Positions 19,942-31,574 of a stretch of 64,000 nucleotides of DNA are shown one piece after another (position 1 is the stretch's first letter; every line of letters starts with the position of its first letter). The DNA comes from Epithemia pelagica (Eukaryota; Bacillariophyta; Bacillariophyceae; Surirellales; Surirellaceae). Under the pieces are notes generated by a model. That model was not told the origin of the DNA and searched no databases. It worked only from the letters and a program-made list of their open reading frames with translations. The translations under genes and the position numbers were made by a program. The stretch covers positions 1,922,001 to 1,986,000 of the forward strand of contig OX337229.1 in assembly GCA_946965045.2 (NCBI GenBank), read 5' to 3'.

Positions 19942-22400
19942 ATGGCATCTGTACCCGTAGCTTCCCGAGAAGAAGACCGTGTTGTCTACGCCGGAGTAGC
20001 ACCGGAGGGGTGGGATGTTAAATTGCCACGCCAATCGGCGTCGTCCAAAGAGCCCTTGTTGGACCCACCTAGGGCCGTACCGGATCCGTACGGCTGGATG
20101 CGTGATGAAACCCGAGAGAATCCAGTAATGCTGAAGCATTTGGAAACAGAAAATAGGTATACAAAGGCGTTAACACAGCATCTGGAACCTTTACAAGAAA
20201 CTATCTATCAAGAAATGATTTCTTCCATTCAAGAAACGGATTATCGAACTCCCTATGCTGATGGACCGTACTATTATTACTCGCGGACCATCAAAGGAAA
20301 ATCGTATACGATTCATTGCAGGGCACCTCGATCGAAAGATGACGATACATCATCAACTTTTCCAATTCAATGGGACGGATCGGCAGAATCGCCCATTTTG
20401 GAAGGGGAACAAGTTATGTTGGACATAAATGAATTAGCAGTTGGCAAGTCCTACTGCAAAATTGGCTCGCTTCGACAATCTCCTTCGCACAAGTTACTCG
20501 CGTATACGGCCGACTACTCAGGAGCCGAAACCTGTCTCATGTATGTCAAGGATTTGTCAACGGGGGAGATTATTCATCACGACCCCGAACTGAAAATGTA
20601 CGGCTACATAATGTGGGGCTCTGATGATTCCACCCTATTTTATTTTAAATTGGATGAATCCAAGCGACCGTTTCAGCTGTATAAGCGTAATTTGGCTACG
20701 ACGGCCTCTGGAGGAAACGGCGATGAATTGTTGATCGAGGAACTGAACCCATTGTTTTGGATGGGAATGTATAAATCATCAGATGACAAATTCTTGTTTG
20801 TTGAAGTTTCTTCCAAGGAGACTACCGAAATCCACTTTCTGGATTTACAAGACCCAAACGCTTCATTACAGTGTGTTGCTCGGCGCCGATCAAAAGTGTT
20901 GTATGAAATTGATCATCGAAATGGAGTTTGGTGGATCCAATCGAACGTTGGAGGATTGCCTAATATGGCACTATTCTTGTCCCCGGCAGTTGCTGAGTGC
21001 GAATCACAATGGACATTGTTCGAGGGGCAAGATGGAAAACCATTATTCACAGGTAATTATTCACGCTCATTGGGTTACGTGAACTGTTTTGCCAATCATG
21101 TTGTGGCGTCTGGTCGTGAGGGAGGAATTCCTCGTGTTTGGGTTCTCTCTCTTGGGGAGAACAATGTGCTACGAGGGATTGAGCGTCTCTCCTTTAGCGA
21201 AGACGCACACGATGTTGGTTTAGGAGTGAATCGTGAATACGATACCAATAAACTTGTAGTCGTTTATGACTCAATGGTGACTCCAACGCAATCGCTGGAA
21301 ATCAACATGAATGACCTTAAGGATCGTCGTGTCTTGAAAGAGAAGGTTGTGTCGGGCTATGACAAGACACTTTATGCGAGTGAACGCACCACAGCCCTGT
21401 CTCGTGATGGGAAAACGGAAATTCCGGTGTCGCTGGTTTACCGCAAAGATATCATGGACCAACACAAAGCTTCGGGGGAACCACTTCATGTGCACATGTA
21501 TGGTAGGTTTGTTCGTGTACAGCGATGTAAATTGTCAATGATTGCGCATTGTGTTTCACAACGTGCACTTCTTTCTCTATTTTCAGGATACGGTTCGTAC
21601 GGATCGTGCAAAGAAGCGAGCTTTTCGGTCACACGGCTGTCATTACTAAACCGAGGAATGGTGTATGCATTGGCGCATATTCGAGGTGGCGGTGAAATGG
21701 GGCGTCAGTGGTATGAACAACCCCACGGTGCCAAGTATCTCTGTAAGAAAAACTCCTTCAATGACTTTGTGGACGTTGCTCGGTGGTTCATAGAGGGTCG
21801 AAAGTTAACTGTCCCGAAAATGTTGTCGTGTGAAGGTCGAAGTGCTGGTGGGTTGCTTATTGGCGCAACAATCAATCAGGCCCCTGAACTATTCCAGGTT
21901 GCCATTCTGGGTGTACCTTTTGTTGACGTTGTTCCAACAATGATCGATGCTTCGCTGCCTCTCACGACCGTCGAATGGGAAGGTAAGTTGTTTGGTGGAT
22001 CCTGAAGGTGAACGTGGTACGCTGCTATCTTACTTCCGTTCTCTTTGATTTTCACGATTCAATAATAGAATGGGGAAATCCCAACGAAGCAAAATACTAC
22101 GAGTACATGATGGAATATTCTCCAGTTCAGAACGTTGTCCCTGGTGCCACCTACCCTGCATGCTTACTGACGGGTGGTCTTTTTGATCCTCGGGTCCCAT
22201 ATTGGGAGCCGGCTAAATTCGCGGCCACTCTGAGGCATCATCAAAACTCGGAAAAATCTGGACCAGTGTGTCTCAAATTGGAAATGAGTGCTGGCCATGT
22301 CGGGGCCAGTGACCGGTACAAGTACCTTCGAGACTTATCTTTTGAATACTCTTTCTTGCTCGACCATCATGGCATGGCAGACCGCGCAAATGCTAATTAA
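19942..22400 (+). CDS. Oligopeptidase B (S9A prolyl oligopeptidase family)
   Basis: Exons 19942-21502, 21587-21982 and 22069-22400 join in frame to 762 aa; introns are 84 nt (GTAGGT...TTTCAG) and 86 nt (GTAAGT...AATAG). The N-terminal part (VPDPYGWMRDE, about residue 48) starts the beta-propeller gate of the family. The C-terminal alpha/beta-hydrolase has the nucleophile Ser in EGRSAGGLLIGA (about residue 608), Asp in GGLFDPRVPYWEPAKF (about 690) and His in SAGHVG (about 728). RGGGEMGRQWYE and EWEEWGNPNE are oligopeptidase B hallmarks. The enzyme cuts peptides after Arg or Lys in the cytosol. No signal or transit peptide is visible. The first intron has a length divisible by three and no in-frame stop, so retaining it would insert 28 residues. 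Confidence 0.92.
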
Positions 22401-22916
22401 ACTAGATCTCCAGCGAAACTGATACCTTATGTTTGTCTTCAGTCAGGTTCTCTGAACAGCACGAGTTGAAAAAAAACTTGATTTTGTGTCCAAAAACGCA
22501 TAGTGATCCAGTCGGACTTTCTCTAGTGCTTTCTTTAGATGGGGACTGCACTAACAACCGACTGGGTTATGTCCTTTTGCAATGTACACTGCGTTCCTCC
22601 ACAATGATAATCGATTGACATATTCAAAGTACCCGACCAATTGGCCTACCTTCAGGTACAACTTCCAGTTTGATGGGTGAATCTTATTATGATGTTTTAT
22701 ATAGATCCATATTCGGTCTTAATGCCCGACTCTATGGTCATTGTCGTACTGAAATTATCTCCTTTTGAAGATTTCTTGTCTTCACAATCAACGCTCATCA
22801 ATGTTGCGTCGGATAGAATGCGAGACAAAGCATCCGAATCGGGCGTGTCGTTCCGGTCCCTCATCGTTCGTGTGGTTGTTATTGGAGACCAATGGCCATG
22901 GCGCCTTTTCGAAATG
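22401..22916. other. Intergenic between convergent genes
   Basis: Shared 3' side of the oligopeptidase gene and the disordered basic protein. A minus-strand open frame at 22697-22981 overlaps the end of the latter and is discussed as a possible alternative 3' exon. Confidence 0.4.
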
Positions 22917-24269
22917 TCACAGGAGGTCAAGTCCGCCTGGGATGGAGGAGGAGTCCCTGACATTGGAAATTGGAATCCCATGGAGTAGGCGAGGACGAGA
23001 CTTCTTCATCAAACGTTGATTGGATGCACTCATTGGACTCGGACGTGGAGGCGAATGCCAGAGGGCTGTGGAGGAAGAGTCCAGTGCGAGAAGCGGGTCC
23101 TGACGATACTGTTTCGTGAGAGGTGCGGCACCGAGAAGCCACGGTGGTGAAATCACAATCTCTGGGGGAGGAAGTACCGTCGGAAGCTTCCTCAGTTTTC
23201 GCGAAGGTGTTACAAGTTTGCGGGGTGGACGGGGTTGGTTTTCAGAGACAGGCTTCGGAAAGGAATTCTGAGTTTGTTTTCGAGTTTCAGGCTGATTCCG
23301 ATTCCGTGGATGAATTCCAATTCGTCCTTGTACATGACGCTGATCGGTTCGTCGACTCGGGATTGTCAGAGAAGTAGATGAAGCATTCCTCGACATTTTA
23401 GTGTTGGTGTAGGTGGATATGTTGTCTCGGATATCCCAGTTAGTTTTTGGCCGAAAAGTAAATTCTTTGGGATCCTGTAACAACATGTTCAGTTCACGAC
23501 GATCCTGTTCTTCCTTATCTGAAATGGGTCGACTAAGATTTCGCCGTACTCCCTCATTGTAGAGCTCGCTGAGTCGTGAACTCATTCCGGTTGCTACAGA
23601 GCTTGAAGCACTGGAACTCTGATGCGATGTGGAGGACGCGTCAAACGGGGTTGTCGGTGAGCTCGAATTGGAAGGACGATAAAGCCGATCATAGTACGGT
23701 TCGTCTCCATTTGCAGTGCTTCCATCACTAACCCGCGAAGAGACAAATCTCGTTGCTCTCCGTCGCGAATGTGGCGATGGTGCGTGGCTCCGCTCCGGCA
23801 CCTTGGTGTTTGTCTTCGTTAAAGTTCGCGTAGCTCTCGGCCTGGTGTCTCTTTTTTGTGGCTCAGGTTCCACAGGTTGCTGATGGATGGACGTAGAATG
23901 CTTTCGATGTCTCTGGTGTCGTTGTTGATGCTCCTTCTTTCTTCTTGAGATGGAGCTTTCTTCGTTTTGTTGCTGTTGTAGACGCAAAGCTTCCACACGT
24001 GCGTCTCGTTCCCTCTTTTTCTCCATGAGCCGTGTATAAACATCCTTCGCTGGACTGACAGTGGCTGTTCCTACCTCTTTTCGTACCTGACCACTCAAAA
24101 CTCGACTTTGTCGACGAGTTTTACCGTCCAAGCGGCTCGGCGGAATTCTTTCAATGGGAACATTTTTCCTCGATGCTTCTTGATTCAGATCTCTGAAATG
24201 CGAGTGAATTTCAGCCGATGTTTTGTTGTACTTGAGACGGGACGACGATTCCACAGTTGTTCGTATCAT
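22917..24269 (-). CDS. Hypothetical basic, disordered protein
   Basis: A single-exon 450-aa protein from ATG 24269 (MIRTTVESSS). It is rich in Arg, Ser, Gln and Pro and probably mostly disordered. A helical stretch (VYTRLMEKKRERDARVEALR, near residue 78) is followed by Gln/His/Arg-rich sequence. Around residues 235-285, SRLSELYNEGVRRNLSR and QDPKEFTFRPKTNWDIRD resemble the LY..G..R / FxPxxN repeats of many protist cytoskeletal and flagellar proteins. No enzyme motif is seen. A role in the cytoskeleton is only suggested. A second open frame (22981-22697) could be a spliced alternative C-terminus, though no clean donor-acceptor pair was found. Confidence 0.6.
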   Translation of the reverse strand: MIRTTVESSSRLKYNKTSAEIHSHFRDLNQEASRKNVPIERIPPSRLDGKTRRQSRVLSGQVRKEVGTATVSPAKDVYTRLMEKKRERDARVEALRLQQQQNEESSISRRKKEHQQRHQRHRKHSTSIHQQPVEPEPQKRDTRPRATRTLTKTNTKVPERSHAPSPHSRRRATRFVSSRVSDGSTANGDEPYYDRLYRPSNSSSPTTPFDASSTSHQSSSASSSVATGMSSRLSELYNEGVRRNLSRPISDKEEQDRRELNMLLQDPKEFTFRPKTNWDIRDNISTYTNTKMSRNASSTSLTIPSRRTDQRHVQGRIGIHPRNRNQPETRKQTQNSFPKPVSENQPRPPRKLVTPSRKLRKLPTVLPPPEIVISPPWLLGAAPLTKQYRQDPLLALDSSSTALWHSPPRPSPMSASNQRLMKKSRPRLLHGIPISNVRDSSSIPGGLDLL

Positions 24270-24657
24270 CCTGGTCCAGCCGACAGAATGAACAGCAATC
24301 CATTTTCATCATTGGATAGAAGGCGTTGGACCAGCATCCTCACGTTGGGTGATGGTCAAGGTCCAAGCTCAGCAGGGTAGCGGAAGTAAACATGTGTGTG
24401 AAAAGATAAGAAGATGGCGAAAAATCAATCGTGAGGGAGTGAAAGTCGGCTGGCGCGTGACCCACTTCCGCTCGCGCGATTTTGTCGCGGAGGGGTCGCG
24501 GATAAAGGAACCTTTTGCACGAGACGTTTCGGTCTTTGCGGTCTTTTCATGCGACGGGTTGACCAATTTTTATTCTTGGCTATTGGCTATTGACCTTGTG
24601 GTTGTGGTCTTTCGGTGTTTGTTTGATTGACCTTGTTGGAAAGAACGTATTACAACA
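24270..24657. other. Divergent intergenic region
   Basis: Separates two divergently transcribed genes and should hold both promoters. No clear TATA box or coding signal is seen. Confidence 0.5.
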
Positions 24658-25673
24658 ATGGTGGCTACCCACACACGGAAAGATGACGAGCTCACGGAGT
24701 TGCTGACGAAGCTTTACACTATTCAAGAAGACATTGGTGCGAAACCAAAAACATCTCAAGAAGAGAAGAAACAAAAGGCGGAGAATGTTGCCACCATGGG
24801 AAGTACAAAGAAATCACAGAAGAAGGGTTCCCGCTTTCTCGACTTGAAATCAACAATTCTGGATCGTCTCAAGACCATTCATTCTCTCTTGAAAGAAACA
24901 AAAGAAAAGGAACAAGCAGGCATGGGCGGTGACAATGCCAAGGACATTATCAAAATGCAAGCGGAAATTCGAGAGCAGATTCGGCAAGCCGGTGACGAAT
25001 GGAATGAATTGGATGAAATTTATAAAAGAGAAGCCCGTAAGAAAAAGTCAAAATTCACAGAGGAAGAACTGGAGGTGCAATCCGAACTTGTCCGTCGTTT
25101 GGCCGCCGAAATTGAAAAAGTCAAGGAGTTGCAAATGCGTGGATACGCAAGAGGGCGTGATGCAGGCACAGCAGTCTCTCTCAATACCAAAGCGTTGTAC
25201 GCAGATTCCGGTAAGCGATTCTTGATTTGTGCTTTATATGTACTGTTGGTCGCTAGTCATTGGACTCACTTTTTTGCGATGTAGTTGGCAACGGAAGTAG
25301 TAAAAAGAAGGAACCATGGGCCGGCACTGGAGGTGGTGTTGCCCTGACGTCTGGTCAGCAGCAACAGATTCAGCAACTAGAGGAACGAGATGCTGATTTT
25401 GATCGACAGTTGGATGAGATTGGTGAAGGTATTCAGGATCTCGCCGAGATTGCCCAAATGCAAGGAGAAGAAGTAAAGAGACAGTCAGCCATGCTTGACC
25501 AAGTCAACAGCAAAATGGATGCTGTCAATGAACGCATGCTTGGAGTCAATGCTAAAATGAAGGAAACCCTGGAAGAAGTTGGACGGGCATCGGACAAACT
25601 TTGTGTCGATATCATGTGCATTGTCTTGGCGATTGGTTTTGGTGCAGTCATCTACAACTTTACGCAGAACTAA
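24658..25673 (+). CDS. Qc-type t-SNARE, SYP7-like
   Basis: Exon 1 is 24658-25210 and exon 2 is 25285-25673; the 74-nt intron runs GTAAGC to GATGTAG. The product is 313 aa. The N-terminal 170 residues are charged and helical, as in the regulatory part of SYP7 syntaxins. The SNARE motif covers about residues 216-275: QQQIQQLEERDADFDRQLDE begins it, and VKRQSAMLDQVNSKMDAV carries the central-layer Gln. A single C-terminal membrane anchor follows (IMCIVLAIGFGAVIYNF). Such proteins sit on the cytosolic face of the ER, endosomes or plasma membrane and pair with three other SNARE helices to drive vesicle fusion. The Qc assignment rests on layout similar to plant SYP71. Confidence 0.85.
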
Positions 25674-25802
25674 GAACATGTGGAAGCCATGGGTGGAACA
25701 ACATACTTTGTATTTCTAGCGTAGTGGGACTCCTTGCCGTAACCGCTGACCATAAAATCATTTAAAGTACAAGAGCAGTTGCTCTGCATTTCTCTAGTGT
25801 TT

Positions 25803-28800
25803 TTACATTGTATGGTACCTTCCCGCTTCCGGATCATGAACCGCGGATGTGGTAAAGTCATTATTGAGTGTCGTGTAGACAGGTCGTGTGCATACCACAC
25901 GTGCTTTCCGTACAAGAACTTTCAGTTGTCCTGCCGGAACGAGGTAACAGAGATGGGGATCTGCTGGATCGGCACGGCTCAAAATGCCCACAACCAAGCC
26001 ATCGTCATTGACGCAGGGACCTCCGCTATGACCAACACTGGCGGACAAAACAAGTGCTTTTAGTCAGGATGTGATACAAAAAATTCAGTATGGAAAGCAA
26101 GCAAAGTCAATCACTTACATGGTAGGACAACGAGTAACAATTTCTTCTCGGGGCGAAAACGTGTTTTTCGAGGCCGAGTCCGAAGAGGAGCTACTGTCGT
26201 CAGACATTGTATTGGAAAAGACGCGACAGATGTATCCTTTGGCAAAGTCAGGCGAACGCAGAATCTGGCGGCGAGCATCCGGATCAGAGACTCGTTCTCG
26301 TTGACTGTAACCCAGAAGTCTGACAGGTTCACCGAGTTCAAAGTTGGTCTCCACTTTCAACTTGATCAAATTCTCCTCCTTCATCTTGGACGCGTCCAGA
26401 ATAACTTCGGGAACATTACAGCCAGGTTCTTCTTCATCCACGTCTTGCTCCATTCGAGTTGTTATCTTGAGAACGCATGCATCAACATTATTTTTAACGT
26501 CATCGGCAATGACTTCAGCAAAATATCGCCAGACAGCATTTTTGGAATCTTTGCCAACATTCACTCCAACAACAACCTTGGCGTCCTCAACTCCCATGTA
26601 CACTGTGCCGTAATGAGGACCTTCTTCCATATTGAACAACACCTGAAGAAAACAACGTGCAAAAGTCAGACATTTATACGACGAAAGGAACAAAGGATCC
26701 AGAACTCATTCTTACATGTCCCGCAGTCACAATCAAACCAAACTTTTTGTCAGCAACGAACCCGGATCCAACGCTGCGAATTTGCTGGAGTTTGGGATCC
26801 CACAATCCCACCAGAACAACACTGGGAAGAATTTCTGGAACTGATTTGATCGGGGATGGATAAACATGAGGATCGTGGATAGGTAAAGGCTCTTCGTTGC
26901 TAGAGCCGATCAAATCGTGAATCTTGACACGATGTCCACGACGACAGACAATCGATGCCTCTCTTCGTTCTTCACCCGCCGCCACCACTTCATCCCATCC
27001 CCAGGTGCTGGCACGGCGAGGATTGCCGCGTGCCAAACACTCAGGACAAACAATTTGCATATTCACATTGTTAAAGGTGGCGAGTGATGCTTGCACCGAG
27101 TCCAAAACTGCTTGATATCCTCCTTTGAATAATTTGAGGCCGGCCAAACCGGCCTGTCCTTTTCCACTCACAATCACGCGCTGCATATTAACACGCATCG
27201 CATCCGAAGCAACACAATGGGTGGAATTCTGGTCAACTATGGTCACAAATATCTCCACAAAACTCTCCCGGAACTCGTCACTTTCCCTATCAGGAAAGAC
27301 GGTTCCAATCTTGAGTAGCATGGCCGACTTCCAACATATAATCTGATGAATTCGAGCTGGTCCCACTGACTGTCGACTATGTTCCTCTACAAAGTCATGC
27401 CTGGACGCGCGTCCCAGGGGCGTGGATCGTGTCCGTGCCAGTTGTTCCTTGGGGGCAGAGGAAAATTCTCTCGTAAAAATGTACAAATCTCGTAATAGTG
27501 CCACGGCAACGTATTCAAACAAATCGGATGGAGCCCCATCGCGAAAAAGCCACGAATTACACAATGTCGTGGTCCAACTTTCGGGTGCTCGGTATCGCCA
27601 TATATCACCAGGGTCCGTTTGCGACAAGAGACTGGGAACAAAGAAGACATTGTTGGAAGAAGAAGACGCTGAGGCTTCCAAGCCACCTCCTCCTGAATGA
27701 CAAGGTAGACTTCCGAAGGGAATAAAGATTCCAAATTGCACCAACAAGCGTTCTAGGAAATAAAACACCGTGGGTCCACAGGTCGAATTTTCGTTCATTT
27801 GAGAATAACGGTCCGCCGCTTCTCGCATAAATGACATGCTCCGCCACAACATAGCAGCATCTTGATCGGACAAGAGCGGACAACTCGTCGCGGCACCTGC
27901 CCCCAAGGTTTTGATAATTTCATTTTCTTCAAATTGTTGTTCACTGTAGATGCACTGCATATTCATAAATTTGCGAGCATCAGACAATTCTCGTTTTAAG
28001 TCATTTCGTAAAATACAGGACAAGGCCGACACAAGCCATTGACGACTCAGTACAATAAAGCTGGAAAGCACATTTTCATCGTCTTGACGACCGCTTCCAA
28101 AATACAGTAGTTCTCCTACGGAGGACAAGAAGTGCAACGCCGGAATGGCTTGATCGACGGGGACGACATCTCCTACCGCTCCCAAGACATGGTCCAGTCG
28201 AATGAGTTTGTGTTGATGTTTGACACTCTTGGTATATTCCAAAATCTCCACCGTTCCCGGTGGAACCGGCGTACCCACATGTTCAAAGACTGACCGGGAG
28301 GTATCCGTGGCAATGGCCACCATGGTTTCTTGAATTTGCTGAATACCGTAGTGCTGAGAAAAGTTGACACTCAATACATTCCGGGAATCGTCCAAAACAA
28401 TGTTGGGCATACTTTGTTGGTTGGCATCGAAATCGGCTGCCGCCTCTTTCCATTTTACATAGTTTTCCAGCATTTCATACAATTTGCTACAACGTCGGTG
28501 CACTTCCTTCTCTTCCATACCATCGGGGATAATGGCCACAGGCAAAATGGCTGACCGGGGAGCTCGCTGGGCAATCCGGTCCACCCACGACAAGACACGG
28601 CTGGCAATGTCTTGATGCAAGGCACGATCGGCTTCGGCCAAGACTTGTTCTCGGACAAAGTCATTGTGTTGCTCGTCGCCCTCTTCGTCGGAATCGTAAT
28701 CAAAGACGGGATGGACATGAGTATTGTGGCAAGCCAAATCCCAAACCAAGAGATAGAGCGATTCATGAGAGAAGAAGAGCGATTGGGTACCAGGATGGGC

Positions 28801-30930
28801 TCCAAAATTGGGCAAGACGGTATCTTGACAACTGGCATTGGAGGCGCCTTGGACATCCCAGATTTGAAAATTCACATCCGATGCTGACCAGGTATGGACA
28901 TCCAATCCCAAGGTGGTACGAGTGCGTGGTTTCTTTTGAGATTCTCGAATTGCCCGAGCCAAGGCCGACTTGGCTGGTCCCACGGATCCCACCAATAACA
29001 CCTTGAGCATATCATTGTGCACATGCTTATCGGATCGTTGTGCTTGCGACAGGGGAACAGAAGATCCATCCGACTTGCCTTTTTGGGAACGCTGTGCGTA
29101 CGACGAGGATGCCTCCAATTCACTACCCAATTCCAAATCCGTGTTGGTTTCATGTTCGGCTCGAACCAACATGGCCTGTACATCGGGTGCCTCACCCTTA
29201 TCAACTTTGAAATCAGCTTCCACCGGGACCATGGAGGCAGGTATATCGCCCTTGCGTAGCTTGATATCCAAATCATTTTGATTGTGATGATCGTCGTAGA
29301 TTTGGTCGTATTCGACCACCACGGCTGTGGCCACATGACCCTGCTGGACCTGATCTTCGGTTCCTAGGGGAGTGGCCGTGACGGACTTAGTGGCACCTGA
29401 CGATGCCGTAGTAGTAGGAGTGGTTTCTCCTAGAGGTTCGCGGGGAGGTGGATGATTCCATCCAGCGACTGCCGCGGCGGCATGAGGATGTTGGGTTGGA
29501 GGGAGAGCGGCCGCGACGGCAGGTGATTCGCCCGATGGATGAGCGAGTCCTGCTCGTGCTTGCACTTGCTCGGCCACCTCTCGGGCCGCGTCTTGACGCA
29601 TTCGTCGTGATCCTCGTTCGCGACGACCCCCCTTGCCCCTTCCATGATGATGAGATTGTGGCGCTGCAGCGTGTGTTCCTGCACCGCCCGCCGAATGCGT
29701 CGATCCATCTCCCAGAGAAGATTGCCGTGCGAGCATATGTGAGGCATGCGTCGGATGACTGGCACTGTTGAGGCTCATGGTGGATGCCTCCAGACCATCC
29801 GGCATTCTCATGGCCATGGCGGTCGAAGCCGCTGCGGCAGATCCCGTTTGCACCTCCAAGCCCGTCAAGGCGGCAGCTGGAGTGGTCGCTGGTACATCCC
29901 CTGCTGCCGATTCATGGCTGGTGGCACGATGATGTTTTTTCTTGTTGCGTGCAAACCATTTGCCAATTTTTCGAACTCCTCGTCGCATCCGACCAGGACG
30001 AATGGGTTTGTGTGGTTGGAAAAAATGAGGTGACCCGTAGAGAGCCGAGGGGTCTTCTGTCGTCTCATCCGTGCTGTTGCGACGACGATTGGCTGTGGAC
30101 CCATCCTGTGCATGTCCATGTTGTTGCGGAGGGGGTGGAGAAATGGCAATCAAATCACCATCGACCAAAATATATTGGACTTCTTCATTCATGACATCTG
30201 CGACAGTGCGAGCCGATACTGTGGTCGTAGGATGAAGGGCGCCATTTGCGGCGTGGACCGCACCACTGGCTACTGGATGAAAGGCTTGCGCATCAGCTTC
30301 ACTGCGAATGGACAAAACAGCGACATTGTCTTCTGGGGATGACTGTGGTAGTTGCGTTTGTCGAGGTTCGACATGGAGAGCTGTATTGATGTTGTGGTTG
30401 CCTCTTGGCGGTGGTGCTTCATTGTTGTCATTGTGGTTGTCTTGCGCGTCACGCGATCCCGAGGGTGGATACAAAATATGATCCATTGAGGTTCGCACCA
30501 AATCACGCACAAAGGTGGCCACGACGGAAGGAGAGTTTGTTGTGGTGCTGGCGGAGGCTGCCGTAGCTTGGACTGTCGGTTCCGCACTAGTGGAGTCTCC
30601 GACATGAGTGCCTTCGACCACCACCACAGCTGGAGCTACCGGTGGATAGTGCCATTCACGCAACAAACTGCGTTCTGGATTGGACGATTCGGCCAGGTTG
30701 TGGACGTCACCATTGTGATGAGTAGGTGTAATGGCTGGCTCCTCTCGAACAAGCTCCGCTGCAGGTGGTGATGAAGGCCGTGGTGCATCGTTGTCGGATG
30801 GTTCCACCAAGCCTGTTGTGGCCGTAATTAAGGAACCGGGTTCACTGGAAGTACTTGTGGTGGGTGCCTCGGCTGTGGCGGTTGCGACAGAAACAACCGA
30901 TGATGCTGCGGCGGCGGCGGTAGTTGCCAT
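25803..30930 (-). CDS. Roc-COR GTPase fused to trypsin-like serine protease, three exons
   Basis: Exons 30930-26716, 26642-26119 and 26037-25803 join in frame to 1657 aa. Introns are 73 nt (GTAAGA...TTCAG) and 81 nt (GTAAGT...GCCAG). The first 600 residues are low-complexity (Ala, Thr, Ser, His, Pro). A Roc-type GTPase follows near residues 640-900: KVLLVGSVGPAKSALARAI replaces the P-loop's usual second Gly with Ala, and FQIWDVQGA carries the DxxG motif. A COR-like block follows (AIPALHFLSSVGELLYFGSG, IVLSRQWLVSALSC). After a cysteine-rich patch (IVCPECLARG, SIVCRRGHRVKIHDL) comes a trypsin-like protease: His in GLIVTAGH (about 1405), Asp in NNVDACVLKI (about 1459) and Ser in IVGHSGGPC (about 1584). 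The protease part depends on both splices. Roco proteins are signalling GTPases; coupling to protease activity is inferred from the fusion. Confidence 0.85.
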
Positions 30931-31574
30931 TGATTTTCAACAACCAATAACCAAAAACAACAAGCACTTTGCTGATATCTGGAGCGCTTTTTGTTTGTTG
31001 ATTGCGCTGGTAGTGTTGATTGTCTTTTTGTTTGTTTCTCTGTTGACGATCGATTTTGCACGACATCAGTCGTCGTCTGAGTTCCCTCTCTCCATCCACG
31101 CTCGTCGCCATGACGACAAGAAGACAGAAGAAGATGTCACAGCGTTTGCTTCCTTGTCGCTCCTACACTATCATCTAAAGTAGTTAACCGCTGGTACAAT
31201 TTACTTAATGTGAGAAGACGGGAGGTTTTTGTATAGGATGAAGAGTAGTCTGATTATCCACGACTTGAAACGATCGATTCATGATTCCTTTTACGCGGGA
31301 CCCAATCTTACTGACCTCGTGACTCGACTCTACTCGTGACTTAAGCAGTGCACGCGATGAAAGGAGTACCGGACGCCCGGGAGTTTCGACGGAGGGTGTC
31401 TCTTGTCTCTCGCTCTCATTCTCTCAAAATCTCCGCCGCACACAATCAACAATAGTGTTTTGGAAGAGAGAAGATACAAACACAACAAGAATACGGTACC
31501 GTGGGCTCTCGATTGTCATCAAGGTGGACCGTTCCCAGAGGTTGGACTCTTTCAAATCTAGAGTTTCTGAACGA
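30931..31574. other. Divergent promoter region
   Basis: Lies between the 5' ends of the Roc-COR-protease gene and the UBR4-like gene and should hold both promoters. No gene is seen. Confidence 0.5.

Noticed and set aside
26038-26118. Earlier acceptor (CTAAAAG) for the second intron of the Roc-COR-protease gene
   Set aside because: Using it puts the GHSGGP segment out of frame and meets a stop; the acceptor ending GCCAG at 26038 restores the frame.
30731-31183. Plus-strand frame of 150 codons with a hydrophobic stretch
   Set aside because: It overlaps the 5' coding end of the Roc-COR gene antisense; the hydrophobic run lies in the promoter region and has no start or splice support.
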